Assembly: GCA_963712595.1 (NCBI GenBank) | Contig: CAVQIM010000003.1 | Coordinates: forward strand, 491,280 to 555,279 | Reading direction: 5' to 3' | From: VRUE01 sp963712595 | GTDB taxonomy: Bacteria; Actinomycetota; Thermoleophilia; Solirubrobacterales; 70-9 | Length of the DNA: 64,000 nucleotides | In this document: piece by piece, positions 45,375 through 53,910 of the stretch | Layout of the letters: each line of letters starts with the position of its first letter | How positions within the stretch are numbered: position 1 is the stretch's first letter | Position numbers and translations under genes: made by a program | Notes under the pieces: model-generated | The model's database searches: none | What the model was told of the DNA's origin: nothing | Seen by the model: only the letters and a program-made list of their open reading frames with translations

Positions 45375-46490
45375 ATGCGGGTTCAGCTCGTCGACCCCTC
45401 GGCGTTCACGCCGCCCTACGATCGCGCCCTCGCCGCGGCGCTCGCGCGCGAGGGCGCCGAGGTCGAGCTGCTGACCAGCCGTTTCCTCCACGGGCCAGTG
45501 CCGGAGCCACAGGGGTACAAGGTGCGCGAGTGCTTCTACAGGCGCTCGGCGGCGCGCGGGCTGAGCGCGCCCGGACGGCGCGCCTTCAAGGGGGCCGAGC
45601 ACCTCGCCGACATGATGCGCTTGCGCGGCACCCTCGACGCCGACGTCGTCCACTACCAGTGGCTGTCGGTACCGGCTCTCGACGCGCACCTGTTGCCGCC
45701 GCGGCGGCCGCGGCTGATCACAGCCCACTACGTCCTGCCGCCTCACCCCAGCCGCAGGCAGCTGGCGGCCGCCCGTCGGGTCTTCGGCCGTATGGACGCC
45801 GTCGTCGCCCACTCCGAGCACGGCGCTGCCCGACTGCGCGACGAGCTCGGCATCGACCCCGCTCGGGTTCGGGTCATCCCTCACGGCGCCCTCGACTACC
45901 TCACTCGCCTGTCCGAGGAGAAACCGCTGCCGGCCGAGCTGGAGGGGGCGGAGGGACCCGTGATCCTGTTCTTCGGCCTGCTGCGCCCCTACAAGGGCAT
46001 CGACACGCTGCTGCGGGCGTTTCATCGGGTGAAGGGCGCCGAGCTGTGGGTCGTCGGCAACCCGCGCATGGAGGTCGAGCCGCTTCGCCGCCTCGCCGCA
46101 GAAGCGCCCGGCCGCGTCCGCTTCGTCACCCGCTTCGTCGAGGATGCCGAGATTCCGCCTATCTTCCGCCGCGCCGACCTCGTCGTCCTCCCTTATCGCG
46201 ACGCCGAGCACTCGGGCGTCCTCTATGCCGCCCTCGCCTTCGCCAAGCCGCTGGTCCTCAGCGCGGTCGGCGGCTTTCCCGAGGTCGCTGCGAGCGGGGC
46301 CGCGCGCCTCGTGCCTCCTGGAGAGCCGATTGCCCTCGCCTCGGAGCTGTCCGAGCTGGTCGCCGACGAGGCCGCCCGTGAGCGGCTGGGGACGGCGGCG
46401 GGCGAGGCGGCTCGCGGCGCTTACTCGTGGGACGCCGTCGCGGCCAAGACGCTCGGCCTCTACGAGGAGCTGCTGGAGTCGCGCCGATGA
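45375..46490 (+). CDS. Glycosyltransferase family 4
   Basis: A 371-residue GT-B glycosyltransferase. The N-terminal domain has MRVQLVDPSAFTPPYDRAL and DADVVHYQWLSVPALD. The donor-binding C-terminal domain has VIPHGALDYL, ILFFGLLRPYKGIDTLLRAF, and a VLPYRDAEHSGVLYAALAFAKP segment (E-x7-E-like region, with H-S-G). It transfers an activated sugar to a growing glycan on the cytoplasmic face. The end overlaps the next glycosyltransferase (ATGA). Confidence 0.92.
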   Translation: MRVQLVDPSAFTPPYDRALAAALAREGAEVELLTSRFLHGPVPEPQGYKVRECFYRRSAARGLSAPGRRAFKGAEHLADMMRLRGTLDADVVHYQWLSVPALDAHLLPPRRPRLITAHYVLPPHPSRRQLAAARRVFGRMDAVVAHSEHGAARLRDELGIDPARVRVIPHGALDYLTRLSEEKPLPAELEGAEGPVILFFGLLRPYKGIDTLLRAFHRVKGAELWVVGNPRMEVEPLRRLAAEAPGRVRFVTRFVEDAEIPPIFRRADLVVLPYRDAEHSGVLYAALAFAKPLVLSAVGGFPEVAASGAARLVPPGEPIALASELSELVADEAARERLGTAAGEAARGAYSWDAVAAKTLGLYEELLESRR

Positions 46491-47623
46491 TCGCGCTGGC
46501 GGTGGTCTTCTGGCTCAGCGCGGGCTTGATCGTCTACGCCCACCTGGGCTACCCGCTCGCCCTCTGGCTCTTGGCTCGATTGCGCCGTCGTTCGCCTGGA
46601 GACGCCCGCCAACCGCAAGCAGGGCAAACGCCAACCGTGTCCCTGACCGTCGCCGCCTACGACGAGGAGGATGTGATCGAGGCCAAGGTGGCGAACGCGC
46701 TCGCCCTCGACTACCCGCGCGAGCGGCTCCAGCTGATCGTCGCCTCTGATGGCTCCGGCGACGCCACCGCCGAGCGCGCCCGCGCCGCCGGCGCCGACGT
46801 CGTGCTCGAACTGCCGCGCGGTGGCAAGGTCGTTGCCCAAAATGCCGCCGCCGAGCAGGCCACCGGCGAGGTCCTCGCCTTCTCCGATGCCAACAGCATC
46901 TGGGCGCCAGATGCCCTGCGCAACCTCGTCGCGCCCTTCGCCGATGCGAGCGTCGGCTACGTCTGCGGCCAGGTCCGCTTCCTCGACGCGGGCGGCGGCA
47001 ACCTCGAGGGCGCCTACTGGCGCTACGAGATGGCGGTGCGGAAAATGGAGTCGGGCCTCGCCGGGGTCACCGCGGGCAACGGCGCGATCTATGCGGTGCG
47101 TCGAGACGCATACCTCCCTCTCAAGCCCTCGGGCAGCCACGACCTCTCCTTTCCCTTCGAGCTGGCCAAGCGCGGTTTGCGCTCCCTCTACGTGCCGGAG
47201 GCCCAAGCCGAGGAGAAGATGGTGCCGACGATGGAGGGCGAGTTCGCCCGCAAACGACGGATGATGGCCGGCCTCTGGGACATCGTCGTCGGCGAGCGAA
47301 TGCTCTCGCCCCGCGGCTACACGCCCCTCTACGCCTTCGAGCTGGTCTCGCACCGCCTGCTGCGTTACCTCACCCCGTTCCTGCACCTGCTCGCCTTCGT
47401 CACCAACCTCGCCCTGCTCGCCCAGGGGTGGGTCTACGTTGCGACCTACGGCATCCAGCTGGCGGCGATCGCCGCCGCGATCCTCGGCGGCCAGCTTCGC
47501 TTCGGCCCCTTCCGCATCGCCCGCTACTACGCGATGACGACGCTCTCGATCGCCGCCGGCCTCTGGGACCGTTTCCGCCAGGGCCCCCCGGCCGCCTGGG
47601 AGAAGGCTCCGGGAACTCGATGA
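46487..47623 (+). CDS. Membrane glycosyltransferase family 2
   Basis: A 378-residue processive-type GT2. A hydrophobic N-terminus (LAVVFWLSAGLIVYAHLGYP) precedes the catalytic domain with VSLTVAAYDEEDVIEAKV, VASDGSGDATAE, LAFSDANSIWAPDAL (DxD equivalent S-D-A-N) and GNGAIYAVRRDAY, and the R-x-R-x-x like RKRRMMAGLWD. Two or three C-terminal membrane spans follow. It is coupled to the GT4 gene by an ATGA overlap. Its stop codon lies in the left arm of PE-4 copy II. Confidence 0.9.
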   Translation: MIALAVVFWLSAGLIVYAHLGYPLALWLLARLRRRSPGDARQPQAGQTPTVSLTVAAYDEEDVIEAKVANALALDYPRERLQLIVASDGSGDATAERARAAGADVVLELPRGGKVVAQNAAAEQATGEVLAFSDANSIWAPDALRNLVAPFADASVGYVCGQVRFLDAGGGNLEGAYWRYEMAVRKMESGLAGVTAGNGAIYAVRRDAYLPLKPSGSHDLSFPFELAKRGLRSLYVPEAQAEEKMVPTMEGEFARKRRMMAGLWDIVVGERMLSPRGYTPLYAFELVSHRLLRYLTPFLHLLAFVTNLALLAQGWVYVATYGIQLAAIAAAILGGQLRFGPFRIARYYAMTTLSIAAGLWDRFRQGPPAAWEKAPGTR

Positions 47624-47722
47624 CGCATCGTGACCGGCTCATATCGGCGTCCTCGGTCGCTCGCGTGCAGGAGCACGCCACGCTCCCTGCCTCCTTGATC
47701 TGCTTGGTCACGATGCGTCATC
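47619..47722. repeat. Palindromic element PE-4, copy II
   Basis: Perfect 17-bp arms (47619-47635 and 47706-47722, GATGACGCATCGTGACC and its complement) around a 70-nt core running from GGCTCATATCGG to GATCTGCTT. The core matches PE-4 copy I between gyrB and gyrA. The left arm contains the stop codon of the GT2 gene; the right arm ends 11 bp before the start of the sugar transferase. Confidence 0.82.
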
Positions 47723-47733
47723 GATAGCTGGAA

Positions 47734-48297
47734 ATGCCCCGAGCCCTCGACATAGCCATCGCCTTGCTGGCCCTGGTCGTCCTCTCGCCCGTGCTCCTGA
47801 TCGCCGCGATCGCGATCGGGCTCGGCAGCCGCGTCGCGGTGCTCTATCGCCAGCGCCGGGTCGGTCTGCATGGCGAGGAGTTCGAGATGCTGAAGCTGCG
47901 GACGATGGTCGCCGGCTCCGACCCGGTCGGGGTAGGCACGGTCGTCACCCGCGACGACCCGCGCGTCACCCGCGCCGGCCGCGTCCTGCGCCGCACCTCG
48001 CTCGACGAGATTCCCAACCTCGTCAACGTCCTGCGCGGCGAGATGGCGATCGTCGGGCCCCGCCCGACGATCCCGGCGCAGGTCGAGGGCTACACGACGC
48101 GCCAGCACCGCCGCCACGAGGTCCGCCCCGGGATCACCGGCTGGGCCCAGGTGAGGGGCCGGGCTGGCATCCCCTGGGAGGAGCGGATCGAGCTCGACCT
48201 CTGGTACGTCGACCACCGCAGCGCCCGTCTCGATCTGCGCATCCTCCTGCGCACCGCCTGGCTCCTCGTCACCGGCCACGGCCTCGCCCCCGACTGA
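47734..48297 (+). CDS. Monotopic phosphoglycosyl transferase (bacterial sugar transferase)
   Basis: A 187-residue PglC/WcaJ-type initiating enzyme, short form with a single re-entrant membrane helix at the N-terminus (IAIALLALVVLSPVLLIAAIAI). Conserved blocks: YRQRRVGLHGEEFEMLKLRTM, RRTSLDEIPNLVNVLRGEM with the catalytic D-E pair, GPRPTIPAQV, and RPGITGWAQVRGRAGIPWEE. It transfers sugar-1-phosphate from a UDP-sugar onto undecaprenyl phosphate, starting the repeat unit flipped by the Wzx-like protein. It pairs naturally with the 4,6-dehydratase at 37946. Confidence 0.93.
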   Translation: MPRALDIAIALLALVVLSPVLLIAAIAIGLGSRVAVLYRQRRVGLHGEEFEMLKLRTMVAGSDPVGVGTVVTRDDPRVTRAGRVLRRTSLDEIPNLVNVLRGEMAIVGPRPTIPAQVEGYTTRQHRRHEVRPGITGWAQVRGRAGIPWEERIELDLWYVDHRSARLDLRILLRTAWLLVTGHGLAPD

Positions 48298-48337
48298 CGG
48301 ATGCCCGAGTGAGCGCTGACGACGTAGGGTTTTCGGG

Positions 48338-48886
48338 GTGACCGCCCGGCCCCGGATCAGCTTGCGCCCGTTCGAGCCCGGCGATGCCCCGGCCGTTCAC
48401 CGCTGGTTCAACAACCCGGAGGCGACCGCGACGCTGATGGAGCAGCGCGCTGGCTTCTCGGCGGAGGAAGCGGAGGCGTGGGTGGGGCGGGCGATGGACG
48501 ACTCTGGAGAGGACCGCAAGTACGCGATCGTGGTCGAGGGGTACGAGGAGCCCGTTGGCTTCACGGCCCTCTACGGGCTCTTCCGCCAGACTGCGCCAGA
48601 GCTGGGGGCGCTGATCGGCGACGACGTCCGCGGCATGGGGGTCGGACGCAAGGCGGAGGCGCTGACGCTGGCCAAGGCCTTCGACGAGTTCGGCGCCCAC
48701 CGCGTCTACGGCCGCATCCCGTCACGCAACGAGGTCGCCAAGAAGACCGTGGCCGGGCTCGGCTGGAAGCACGAGGGAACGATGCGCGCTCACCTGCGCA
48801 GGGAGGGCGAGGCTGCCGACGACTGCGAGGTCTGGGGCGTCCTCCCGGATGAGTTTCGTGCCGCCGCCGCGGACCTGCTCGCGTGA
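48338..48886 (+). CDS. GNAT-family N-acetyltransferase (RimJ/RimL-like)
   Basis: A 182-residue acetyltransferase of the RimJ/RimL type: LRPFEPGDAPAVHRWFNNPEATATL (in parts), PVGFTALYGL, GALIGDDVRGMGVGRKAEAL (acetyl-CoA pyrophosphate loop), and VYGRIPSRNEVAKKTVAGLGWKHEG. Similar enzymes in glycan loci acetylate amino sugars, but ribosomal-protein or other targets are possible. GTG 48338 with GGG upstream. The stop overlaps the FemAB-like gene (GTGA), suggesting a paired function in surface modification. Confidence 0.85.
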   Translation: MTARPRISLRPFEPGDAPAVHRWFNNPEATATLMEQRAGFSAEEAEAWVGRAMDDSGEDRKYAIVVEGYEEPVGFTALYGLFRQTAPELGALIGDDVRGMGVGRKAEALTLAKAFDEFGAHRVYGRIPSRNEVAKKTVAGLGWKHEGTMRAHLRREGEAADDCEVWGVLPDEFRAAAADLLA

Positions 48887-49824
48887 ACGGCCCGACTCCG
48901 CGAGCGGAGTTGATTCCCGACCGCGGTGAGGCCGCCAGCGGCGAGGAGTTCTTCCGCTCCCGTCCCTTCCTCGACGCCGAAGGCGTGACCCACACCCTCC
49001 GCATAGACACTGGCGAGGCCGAGCTCCTAGCCCCGATCGCAGTCCGCGAGATCCACCCCGCCGGCACTCAGCTCGACGCGATCTCGCCATACGGGTACCC
49101 GGGCCTCGCCGCGCACCGCGGCGTCTCCGTCGACCCCGCTTCGATCGACTTCTCCGCCACCGGCCTCGTCACCGCCTTCCTCCGCCACGCTCTCGGCGAC
49201 CCCCCGCTGCGGGGCTCGAGCGAGCGCAACGTCGTCCAGATCGTCGATCCGCACCTGCCGGCGAAGAGTCGCGCCAGCGATCGCAACCAGATCAACAAGA
49301 ACCGGCGCCGCGGCTACGAGCTGCGCCTGGTTCCCGGGCCGGAGACGACTCCGGATGACCGCGCCGGCTTCCTCGCGGCCTATGAGCAGACGATGCGCCG
49401 CACCGGCGCCGCCGAGCGCTATTACTTCGGCGCCGAATATTTCGACCGCATCCTCGAATCGCCAATGACCTGGCTTGCGGTCGCCCAAGCGCCCGGCGGC
49501 GAGGCGGCCGCCGCCTCGATCGTCGCGCGCAGCGACGGCTACCTCCACTACTACCTCAGCGGCAGCGCCGATTCCCACCTCCGCGACTCGCCGATGAAGA
49601 GCGTCGTTGCCGCCCTCGTCGAGCTCTCCTCGGATCGCGGCCTGCCGCTCAACCTCGGCGGTGGCATCGTCCGCGGCGACGCTCTGGAGGAATTCAAGCG
49701 CGGCTTTGCCAACCGCGAGCAGGTCTGGCACACCTCGGAGATCGTCTGCGACGCGGAGGCATACGCCCGCCTTTCGGCCAACCGCAGCAGCGAGGGCTTC
49801 TTCCCCGCTTACCGCGCTAGTTGA
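48883..49824 (+). CDS. FemAB-like GNAT acyltransferase
   Basis: A 313-residue protein of the FemAB/peptidoglycan-interpeptide type or related polysaccharide acyltransferase family. Features are ISPYGYPGLAAHRG in the N-terminal GNAT-like half, SRASDRNQINKNRRRGYELR, an AYEQTMRRTGAAERYYFG segment and the C-terminal half with YLHYYLSGSADSHLRDSPMK and PLNLGGGI. This layout occurs in polysaccharide loci and in femABX-like enzymes. Exact acyl donor unknown. It is translationally coupled to the GNAT gene and its end overlaps the convergent DUF3105 gene by eight bases. Confidence 0.78.
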   Translation: MNGPTPRAELIPDRGEAASGEEFFRSRPFLDAEGVTHTLRIDTGEAELLAPIAVREIHPAGTQLDAISPYGYPGLAAHRGVSVDPASIDFSATGLVTAFLRHALGDPPLRGSSERNVVQIVDPHLPAKSRASDRNQINKNRRRGYELRLVPGPETTPDDRAGFLAAYEQTMRRTGAAERYYFGAEYFDRILESPMTWLAVAQAPGGEAAAASIVARSDGYLHYYLSGSADSHLRDSPMKSVVAALVELSSDRGLPLNLGGGIVRGDALEEFKRGFANREQVWHTSEIVCDAEAYARLSANRSSEGFFPAYRAS

Positions 49825-50599
49825 TCGTCGGTTCCGCCGGTGTCGGCCCGGTGAAGGGGAAGCCGCTCGCCGGCTCACCGCCGTACTTGCCCCAGGTCGC
49901 CTTGCCGAAGTCGCGAATCGCATCGAGCGTGATCGCGCCCTTGTATTCGTTGCAACCGAGCAGGTTGGTCCAGGTGGTGGCGGCGACTTCATAGGGCATG
50001 TTCTCGTTGGGGAAGAGCAGCGTCGCGCCGAACATCGTGTCGTAGAGACCGACCAGTTCGAGCTGGGCGCTCTCGGGCAGGTCGGGGCTGTACTGGATCT
50101 CCATCCGACCGTGCTCGAGCGAGTGGACGATGTCGATTTCCTGCGGCGTTTCGCGGTAGGCACCGTCGGCCTGCTGGTAGGGCGGTTCGACGTGGTTGCC
50201 CGAGGTCGGAGGGTTGGTTTTGTATTCCGGCGTTTTCGCCGTCGGCGGGATGTGGCTGTTGCCCTCGTCCTTGAGGCGGAGCCGGAGATCGCAGTCGGCC
50301 TTCTTCGCCGCTTTCTGCAGGTCCGTCACCTTCGGTGGTGGCGGATCGGTCCCGGTCCGTTCGTCGGGCTGGACACCATTGGTGGACCCGCTTCCCTGGG
50401 CGATGTGGGCCTCACCGCTTCCCCCGCCGCCCGAGGCGGCGATCACGGCGACGATGCCGATCACCACCGCCAAGCCGAATAGGCCGGCGATCCCGTAGCC
50501 GATCATCAGCCGCCGCCGCTCGGAGCCGTGCGCTTTGCGCTCACGTTCCTCCCGAGCCTGCCGCAGCCGCTCCCTCTCTTCCTCCCTGCGATTCGCCAT
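49817..50599 (-). CDS. DUF3105-family membrane-anchored protein
   Basis: A 260-residue protein. The cytoplasmic N-terminus is highly charged (NRREEERERLRQAREERERK), followed by one membrane span (GYGIAGLFGLAVVIGIVAVI at 34-53), a low-complexity linker and an extracellular domain with PPTSGNHVEPPYQQADGAY, VHSLEHGRMEIQY and the final DAIRDFGKATWGKYGG region. The PPTSG-H and HSLEHG motifs identify the DUF3105 family, common in high-GC actinobacteria, function unknown. The histidines suggest metal binding. Confidence 0.82.
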   Translation of the reverse strand: MANRREEERERLRQAREERERKAHGSERRRLMIGYGIAGLFGLAVVIGIVAVIAASGGGGSGEAHIAQGSGSTNGVQPDERTGTDPPPPKVTDLQKAAKKADCDLRLRLKDEGNSHIPPTAKTPEYKTNPPTSGNHVEPPYQQADGAYRETPQEIDIVHSLEHGRMEIQYSPDLPESAQLELVGLYDTMFGATLLFPNENMPYEVAATTWTNLLGCNEYKGAITLDAIRDFGKATWGKYGGEPASGFPFTGPTPAEPTIN

Positions 50600-50617
50600 C
50601 GAGGCCGACCAGTTTAC

Positions 50618-51535
50618 TCAGAGGGACTTGGTCAGCTCGCTGGCATCGCCACGGCGGCGCTCCCAGGGCCGCGCCGCCTGCAGCGCCCCCAGCACCGCCC
50701 TCGTTGCCGGAGCGCGATTGAGCGCATAGAAGTGGATTCCGGGGGCGCCGGCGACGAGCAGCTCCGCGCACTGCTGCGCCGCGTAAGCCACCCCCAGCTC
50801 GAACTCCGCCTGCTCGTCGCCCCCAGCGGCGGCGAACGCCGCTTCCAGCCGCGGCGGGATCGAGGCGTCGCAGAGCGAGCAGATCCTCTTGGTCTGCGCA
50901 AAGCTCGCCACCGGGATAACCCCGGCGAGGATCGGCACGTCGATCCCGGCCGCACGGGCCGCCGCGACGAAGTCGAAGTAGACCTGGTTGTCGAAGAAGA
51001 GCTGGGTGATCAGGAAGGTGGCGCCGGCCTCGACCTTTGTCTTCAGGTAGGCGAGGTCGGTCTCGAGGTCGGGCGCCTCGGGGTGGACCTCGGGGAAGCA
51101 CGCCCCGCCGACGGTGAAGTCCCAGCCGGCGGCGATGAAGGCGGTGAGCTCGGCGGCGCTTCCCAGCCCGCCCTCGGGCTGGACGAAGTCCTCCTGCCCG
51201 CGGGGCGGGTCTCCGCGCAGCGCGAAGACATTCTCGATCCCGGCCTCCGCGACCCGCTCCAGGGTGGCGGCGAGGCCGTCCTTGGTCTCGCCGACGCAGC
51301 TGAGGTGGGCCATCGTCTCGTAGCCGAGGTCGTCCTTCAGCGCCCGGGTGATCTCAACCGTGCCCTCGCGGGTCGAGCCCCCCGCGCCGTAGGTGACCGA
51401 GACGAAGTCTGGCTCGAGCTCGCGCAGCGACCGTGCCGTTGCAAACAGGGCCTCGCTTCCCTCCTCCGTCTTCGGCGGGAAGAACTCGACCGAGAAGGTC
51501 GGCCCCTGACGGGCGATGATCTCGTCGATTCGCAC
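50618..51535 (-). CDS. metF: Methylenetetrahydrofolate reductase
   Basis: A 305-residue FAD-dependent TIM-barrel reductase (5,10-methylene-THF to 5-methyl-THF), supplying methyl groups for methionine synthesis. Markers: FSVEFFPPKTEEG with the catalytic glutamate, FVSVTYGAGGSTREGT, HLSCVGETKDGL, NVFALRGDPPRG, and FLITQLFFDNQVYFDFV. Length is normal for bacterial MetF. It is followed on the same strand by the DUF3105 gene at 18 bp. Confidence 0.95.
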   Translation of the reverse strand: MRIDEIIARQGPTFSVEFFPPKTEEGSEALFATARSLRELEPDFVSVTYGAGGSTREGTVEITRALKDDLGYETMAHLSCVGETKDGLAATLERVAEAGIENVFALRGDPPRGQEDFVQPEGGLGSAAELTAFIAAGWDFTVGGACFPEVHPEAPDLETDLAYLKTKVEAGATFLITQLFFDNQVYFDFVAAARAAGIDVPILAGVIPVASFAQTKRICSLCDASIPPRLEAAFAAAGGDEQAEFELGVAYAAQQCAELLVAGAPGIHFYALNRAPATRAVLGALQAARPWERRRGDASELTKSL

Positions 51536-51559
51536 GAGGGGAGCGTAGCCGCCCCCGCC

Positions 51560-51892
51560 CTACGCGCGTGCTCTCCGGCGATCCACCCGCTCTTGGAAGA
51601 TCGCCTGGATGTCCTCCAGTCGCTTGCCCTTGGTCTCGGGCAAGCGCCGCCCGTAGTTGTCGGCGGCCGGGCCGGCGATCGCCGCTCCCGCCACGGCGCC
51701 GATTGGCACCGCGGCGACGACCAGGCCCTGGGCGAAGCTGCCGAGGTCGAAGTCCCCCTTGATGAAGAGCGGCGCCCCGGCGATCACACCCGTGTCGTAG
51801 CCAAACAGCAGGCCGCCGAGACCGGCGATCGCGGCCGTGAGCACGACGTTGCGCCGTGCCCGCCGTCGCGACGCCTCGATCCCCTCGCTCAT
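51560..51892 (-). pseudogene. Internally deleted sugar-porter (MFS) transporter remnant
   Basis: The 110-residue open frame joins the two ends of a sugar porter. Residues 1-83 match the family start (GLGGLLFGYDTGVIAGAPLF, FAQGLVVAAVPIGAVAGAAI, then NYGRR of the loop 2-3 motif). Residue 84 onward is LPETKGKRLEDIQAIFQER, the motif that normally follows transmembrane helix 12. About 350 residues (ten helices) are missing without a frame break. Full-length relatives have 450-500 residues. The protein cannot be a working transporter, though a short peptide could still be made. Confidence 0.8.
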
Positions 51893-52296
51893 CCCGAGCC
51901 GACCGTATATGCCTGCCCGGACATGCCATTTCCCGGATTTTGCGGGAACGTTTTCGTCGCCCCCCTAGCGCCCCAGGGAGCCGCGCGCTAGTTTCGTTTT
52001 GCGACTGGGAAAGACAGGCTCCGCGGAAGCCAAGCGGAACACCGTCTCGAAGGTGGCGCGACGAGCTTCATGCGCGAAGGCTACGCGCGGGCAGGCAACC
52101 GAGCGCCATCCCCGGTCGCGTTTTCGTTGTGGCGAGCTGTGTCGTCCGACGAGGCGCCTAGCGTCCGGTACCGGTCGTCGAGCGCCTGCCCTCGATGCCC
52201 GCGCGTGCCGGGGCGCCACCCGGGAGCAGGGCGTTGCCGCGAGACCCGGACGTCCGCCGCGACTAGCCCGCCCGCTCCCGCCTATTGTTGGAGCGG
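51893..52296. other. 404-bp region without an identified gene
   Basis: I found no credible coding sequence, RNA gene or palindromic element. Open frames in both strands are arginine/proline-rich by-products of GC content. The stretch separates the transporter remnant from the enoyl-CoA hydratase gene and could contain the latter's promoter. Confidence 0.5.
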
Positions 52297-53049
52297 ATGA
52301 GTGGCGAGCTGCGCTACGAGCGAGTCGGTGCCGCCGCGGTTCTGACGATCGACCGACCCGAGCGCCGCAACGCTATCGACGCGGCGGCAGCGGATCAGTT
52401 CCGCCAGGGCTTGCGGGATTTCGAGGAAGATGCGGATGCGCGCGTCCTCGTCCTCACCGGTGCCGGGGGCGTCGCCTTCTGCGCCGGCGCCGACCTCAAG
52501 GCCCTCGACCTCGACGTAGACCATCCCGACGGCCCGATGGGGCCGACCCGGCTTACTCCCTCAAAGCCGGCGATCGCCGCGGTCGACGGCTGGTGCCTGG
52601 CGGGCGGGGTGGAGCTGGCCCTCTGGTGCGACATGCGTGTCGCCACCCCGCAATCGACCTTCGGTCTCTTCGAGCGCCGCTGGGGAGTCCCCCTGGTCGA
52701 CGGCGGCACCCAGCGCCTCCCCCGAGTCATCGGCATGGGCCGCGCCCTCGAGCTGATCCTCACCGGCCGCCCGGTCGAGGCCGAGGAGGCACACCGAATC
52801 GGCCTCGTCAACGAGGTGGTCGAGCCCGGCCGCCACCTCGACCGAGCCCTGGAGCTCGCCGAGCGAATCGCCAGCTTCCCCCAAGAGACGATGCTCGCCG
52901 ACCGCCGCGCCGCAATCGAGGGCTTCGGCCTGCCACTCTCCGACGGCATCGCGCTCGAGCACAAGCTAGGTCGAGAGGTGCTCGACGTCGCCGTAAGAGG
53001 AGCAGCCCGCTTCGCCAGCGGCGAGGGCCGCCACGGCACCGGAGTCTGA
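52297..53049 (+). CDS. Enoyl-CoA hydratase/isomerase (crotonase) family protein
   Basis: A 250-residue crotonase: AVLTIDRPERRNAIDAAAAD, the oxyanion-hole segment FCAGADLKAL, AIAAVDGWCLAGGVELALWCD (second oxyanion glycine) and GLFERRWGVPLVDGGTQRLPR with the acidic position E of the catalytic region. Length and order are normal. ATG 52297 is preceded by TTGGAGC; TTG 52285 is the alternative. Likely fatty acid or branched-chain acid degradation. The stop codon lies within the left arm of PE-1 copy 4. Confidence 0.9.
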   Translation: MSGELRYERVGAAAVLTIDRPERRNAIDAAAADQFRQGLRDFEEDADARVLVLTGAGGVAFCAGADLKALDLDVDHPDGPMGPTRLTPSKPAIAAVDGWCLAGGVELALWCDMRVATPQSTFGLFERRWGVPLVDGGTQRLPRVIGMGRALELILTGRPVEAEEAHRIGLVNEVVEPGRHLDRALELAERIASFPQETMLADRRAAIEGFGLPLSDGIALEHKLGREVLDVAVRGAARFASGEGRHGTGV

Positions 53050-53171
53050 CGGGGAGTCTGGGGGGTAGGGGCGAAACGTCTCGTACTTTTTCGCGGCCGC
53101 ACCTTCGGGCGCCAGCTATCCCGGCACCTCGAAAAAGTTAAGTGGAGTCCCTGCCCCCCAGACTCCCCGTC
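53048..53171. repeat. Palindromic element PE-1, copy 4
   Basis: Arms of 24 bp (53048-53071 and 53148-53171, 22 of 24 paired) around a core with CGTCTCGTACTTTTTCG on the left and CGAAAAAGTTAAGTGGAG on the right. The left arm contains two bases of the echA-like stop codon; the right arm ends five bases before the TetR stop codon. It fills the convergent gap. Confidence 0.88.
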
Positions 53172-53176
53172 CCCAC

Positions 53177-53857
53177 CTACCCCTGATGCGTAACCCGCCG
53201 CATCTCGTCCTCCGCGTCCTCGGGCCCCAGATAAGGCATCAGCACAGCGAAGACAAGGTCGGGGAGGATGCGGACCAGCTCGGGGCCGCGGCCGGCGCGG
53301 ATCTCGTCGAAGATCATCGAGGTGGCACCGCCGATCGCGAAGCGGGCCGTGTCGGGAGGAAGCTCCTCGACCCGGCTCGAGTACTCGCGCCCTTCCTCGA
53401 GGAAGGGAGTGAAGCGGGCGAGCGCGGCGCGGTAGCGAGCGCGTGCGTCGTCTCCGGCCGCCGTCACCTCGACCATCGCCATCCGCGCGATGTCGGACTC
53501 CGCGGCCAAGAGCTCGACCATGGCGCGCAGGCCGGCGGCGATCCGCTCCGGCCAAAGCTCGTCCGCGGCAGCTTCGAAGGCGCTGGTGACGTGCGCGACG
53601 AGGACGTCGATGACGGCGTCATAGGCCTCGAGGAAACAGGCCGCCTTGTCGTCGAACATCTCGTAGAAGCGGGCGCGTGAGACCCCGGCGACCTCGATCA
53701 CGTCGTCGACCGTAGTCGCCTCATAGCCTTTCGCCGCCGCCACCCTCACCATCGCCTCCAGCAGCCGCTCCCGCTGCGAGCGAACCGCGTAGGCCCGCGG
53801 CAGCCCGTGACGCCCACTCTGGGGATGCTCTGGATTCGATGTCGATGGCGAACCCAC
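53177..53857 (-). CDS. TetR-family transcriptional regulator 1
   Basis: A 226-residue TetR regulator. The N-terminal DNA-binding domain (residues 26-75) has RERLLEAMVRVAAAKGYEAT and the helix-turn-helix VDDVIEVAGVSRARFYEMFDDKAACFLEAYD. The all-helical ligand domain ends with LPDLVFAVLMPYLGPEDA, a tail pattern (LPxLVxFxLxPYLG) shared with the other TetR proteins in this cluster. A short leader SGRHGLPRAY resembles the PPGRHxLPR leader of paralogues at 54721 and 55485. GTG 53857. Ligand and target unknown. Confidence 0.9.
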   Translation of the reverse strand: MGSPSTSNPEHPQSGRHGLPRAYAVRSQRERLLEAMVRVAAAKGYEATTVDDVIEVAGVSRARFYEMFDDKAACFLEAYDAVIDVLVAHVTSAFEAAADELWPERIAAGLRAMVELLAAESDIARMAMVEVTAAGDDARARYRAALARFTPFLEEGREYSSRVEELPPDTARFAIGGATSMIFDEIRAGRGPELVRILPDLVFAVLMPYLGPEDAEDEMRRVTHQG

Positions 53858-53910
53858 TCATTCAGCGTAGGGCAGGAATCCACACCTGTCCAACGCTGGG
53901 ATCGCGGCGC

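Noticed and set aside
51999..53141. 380-codon plus-strand frame overlapping the crotonase
   Set aside because: Arginine/proline-rich translation in the wrong frame of a well-supported gene.
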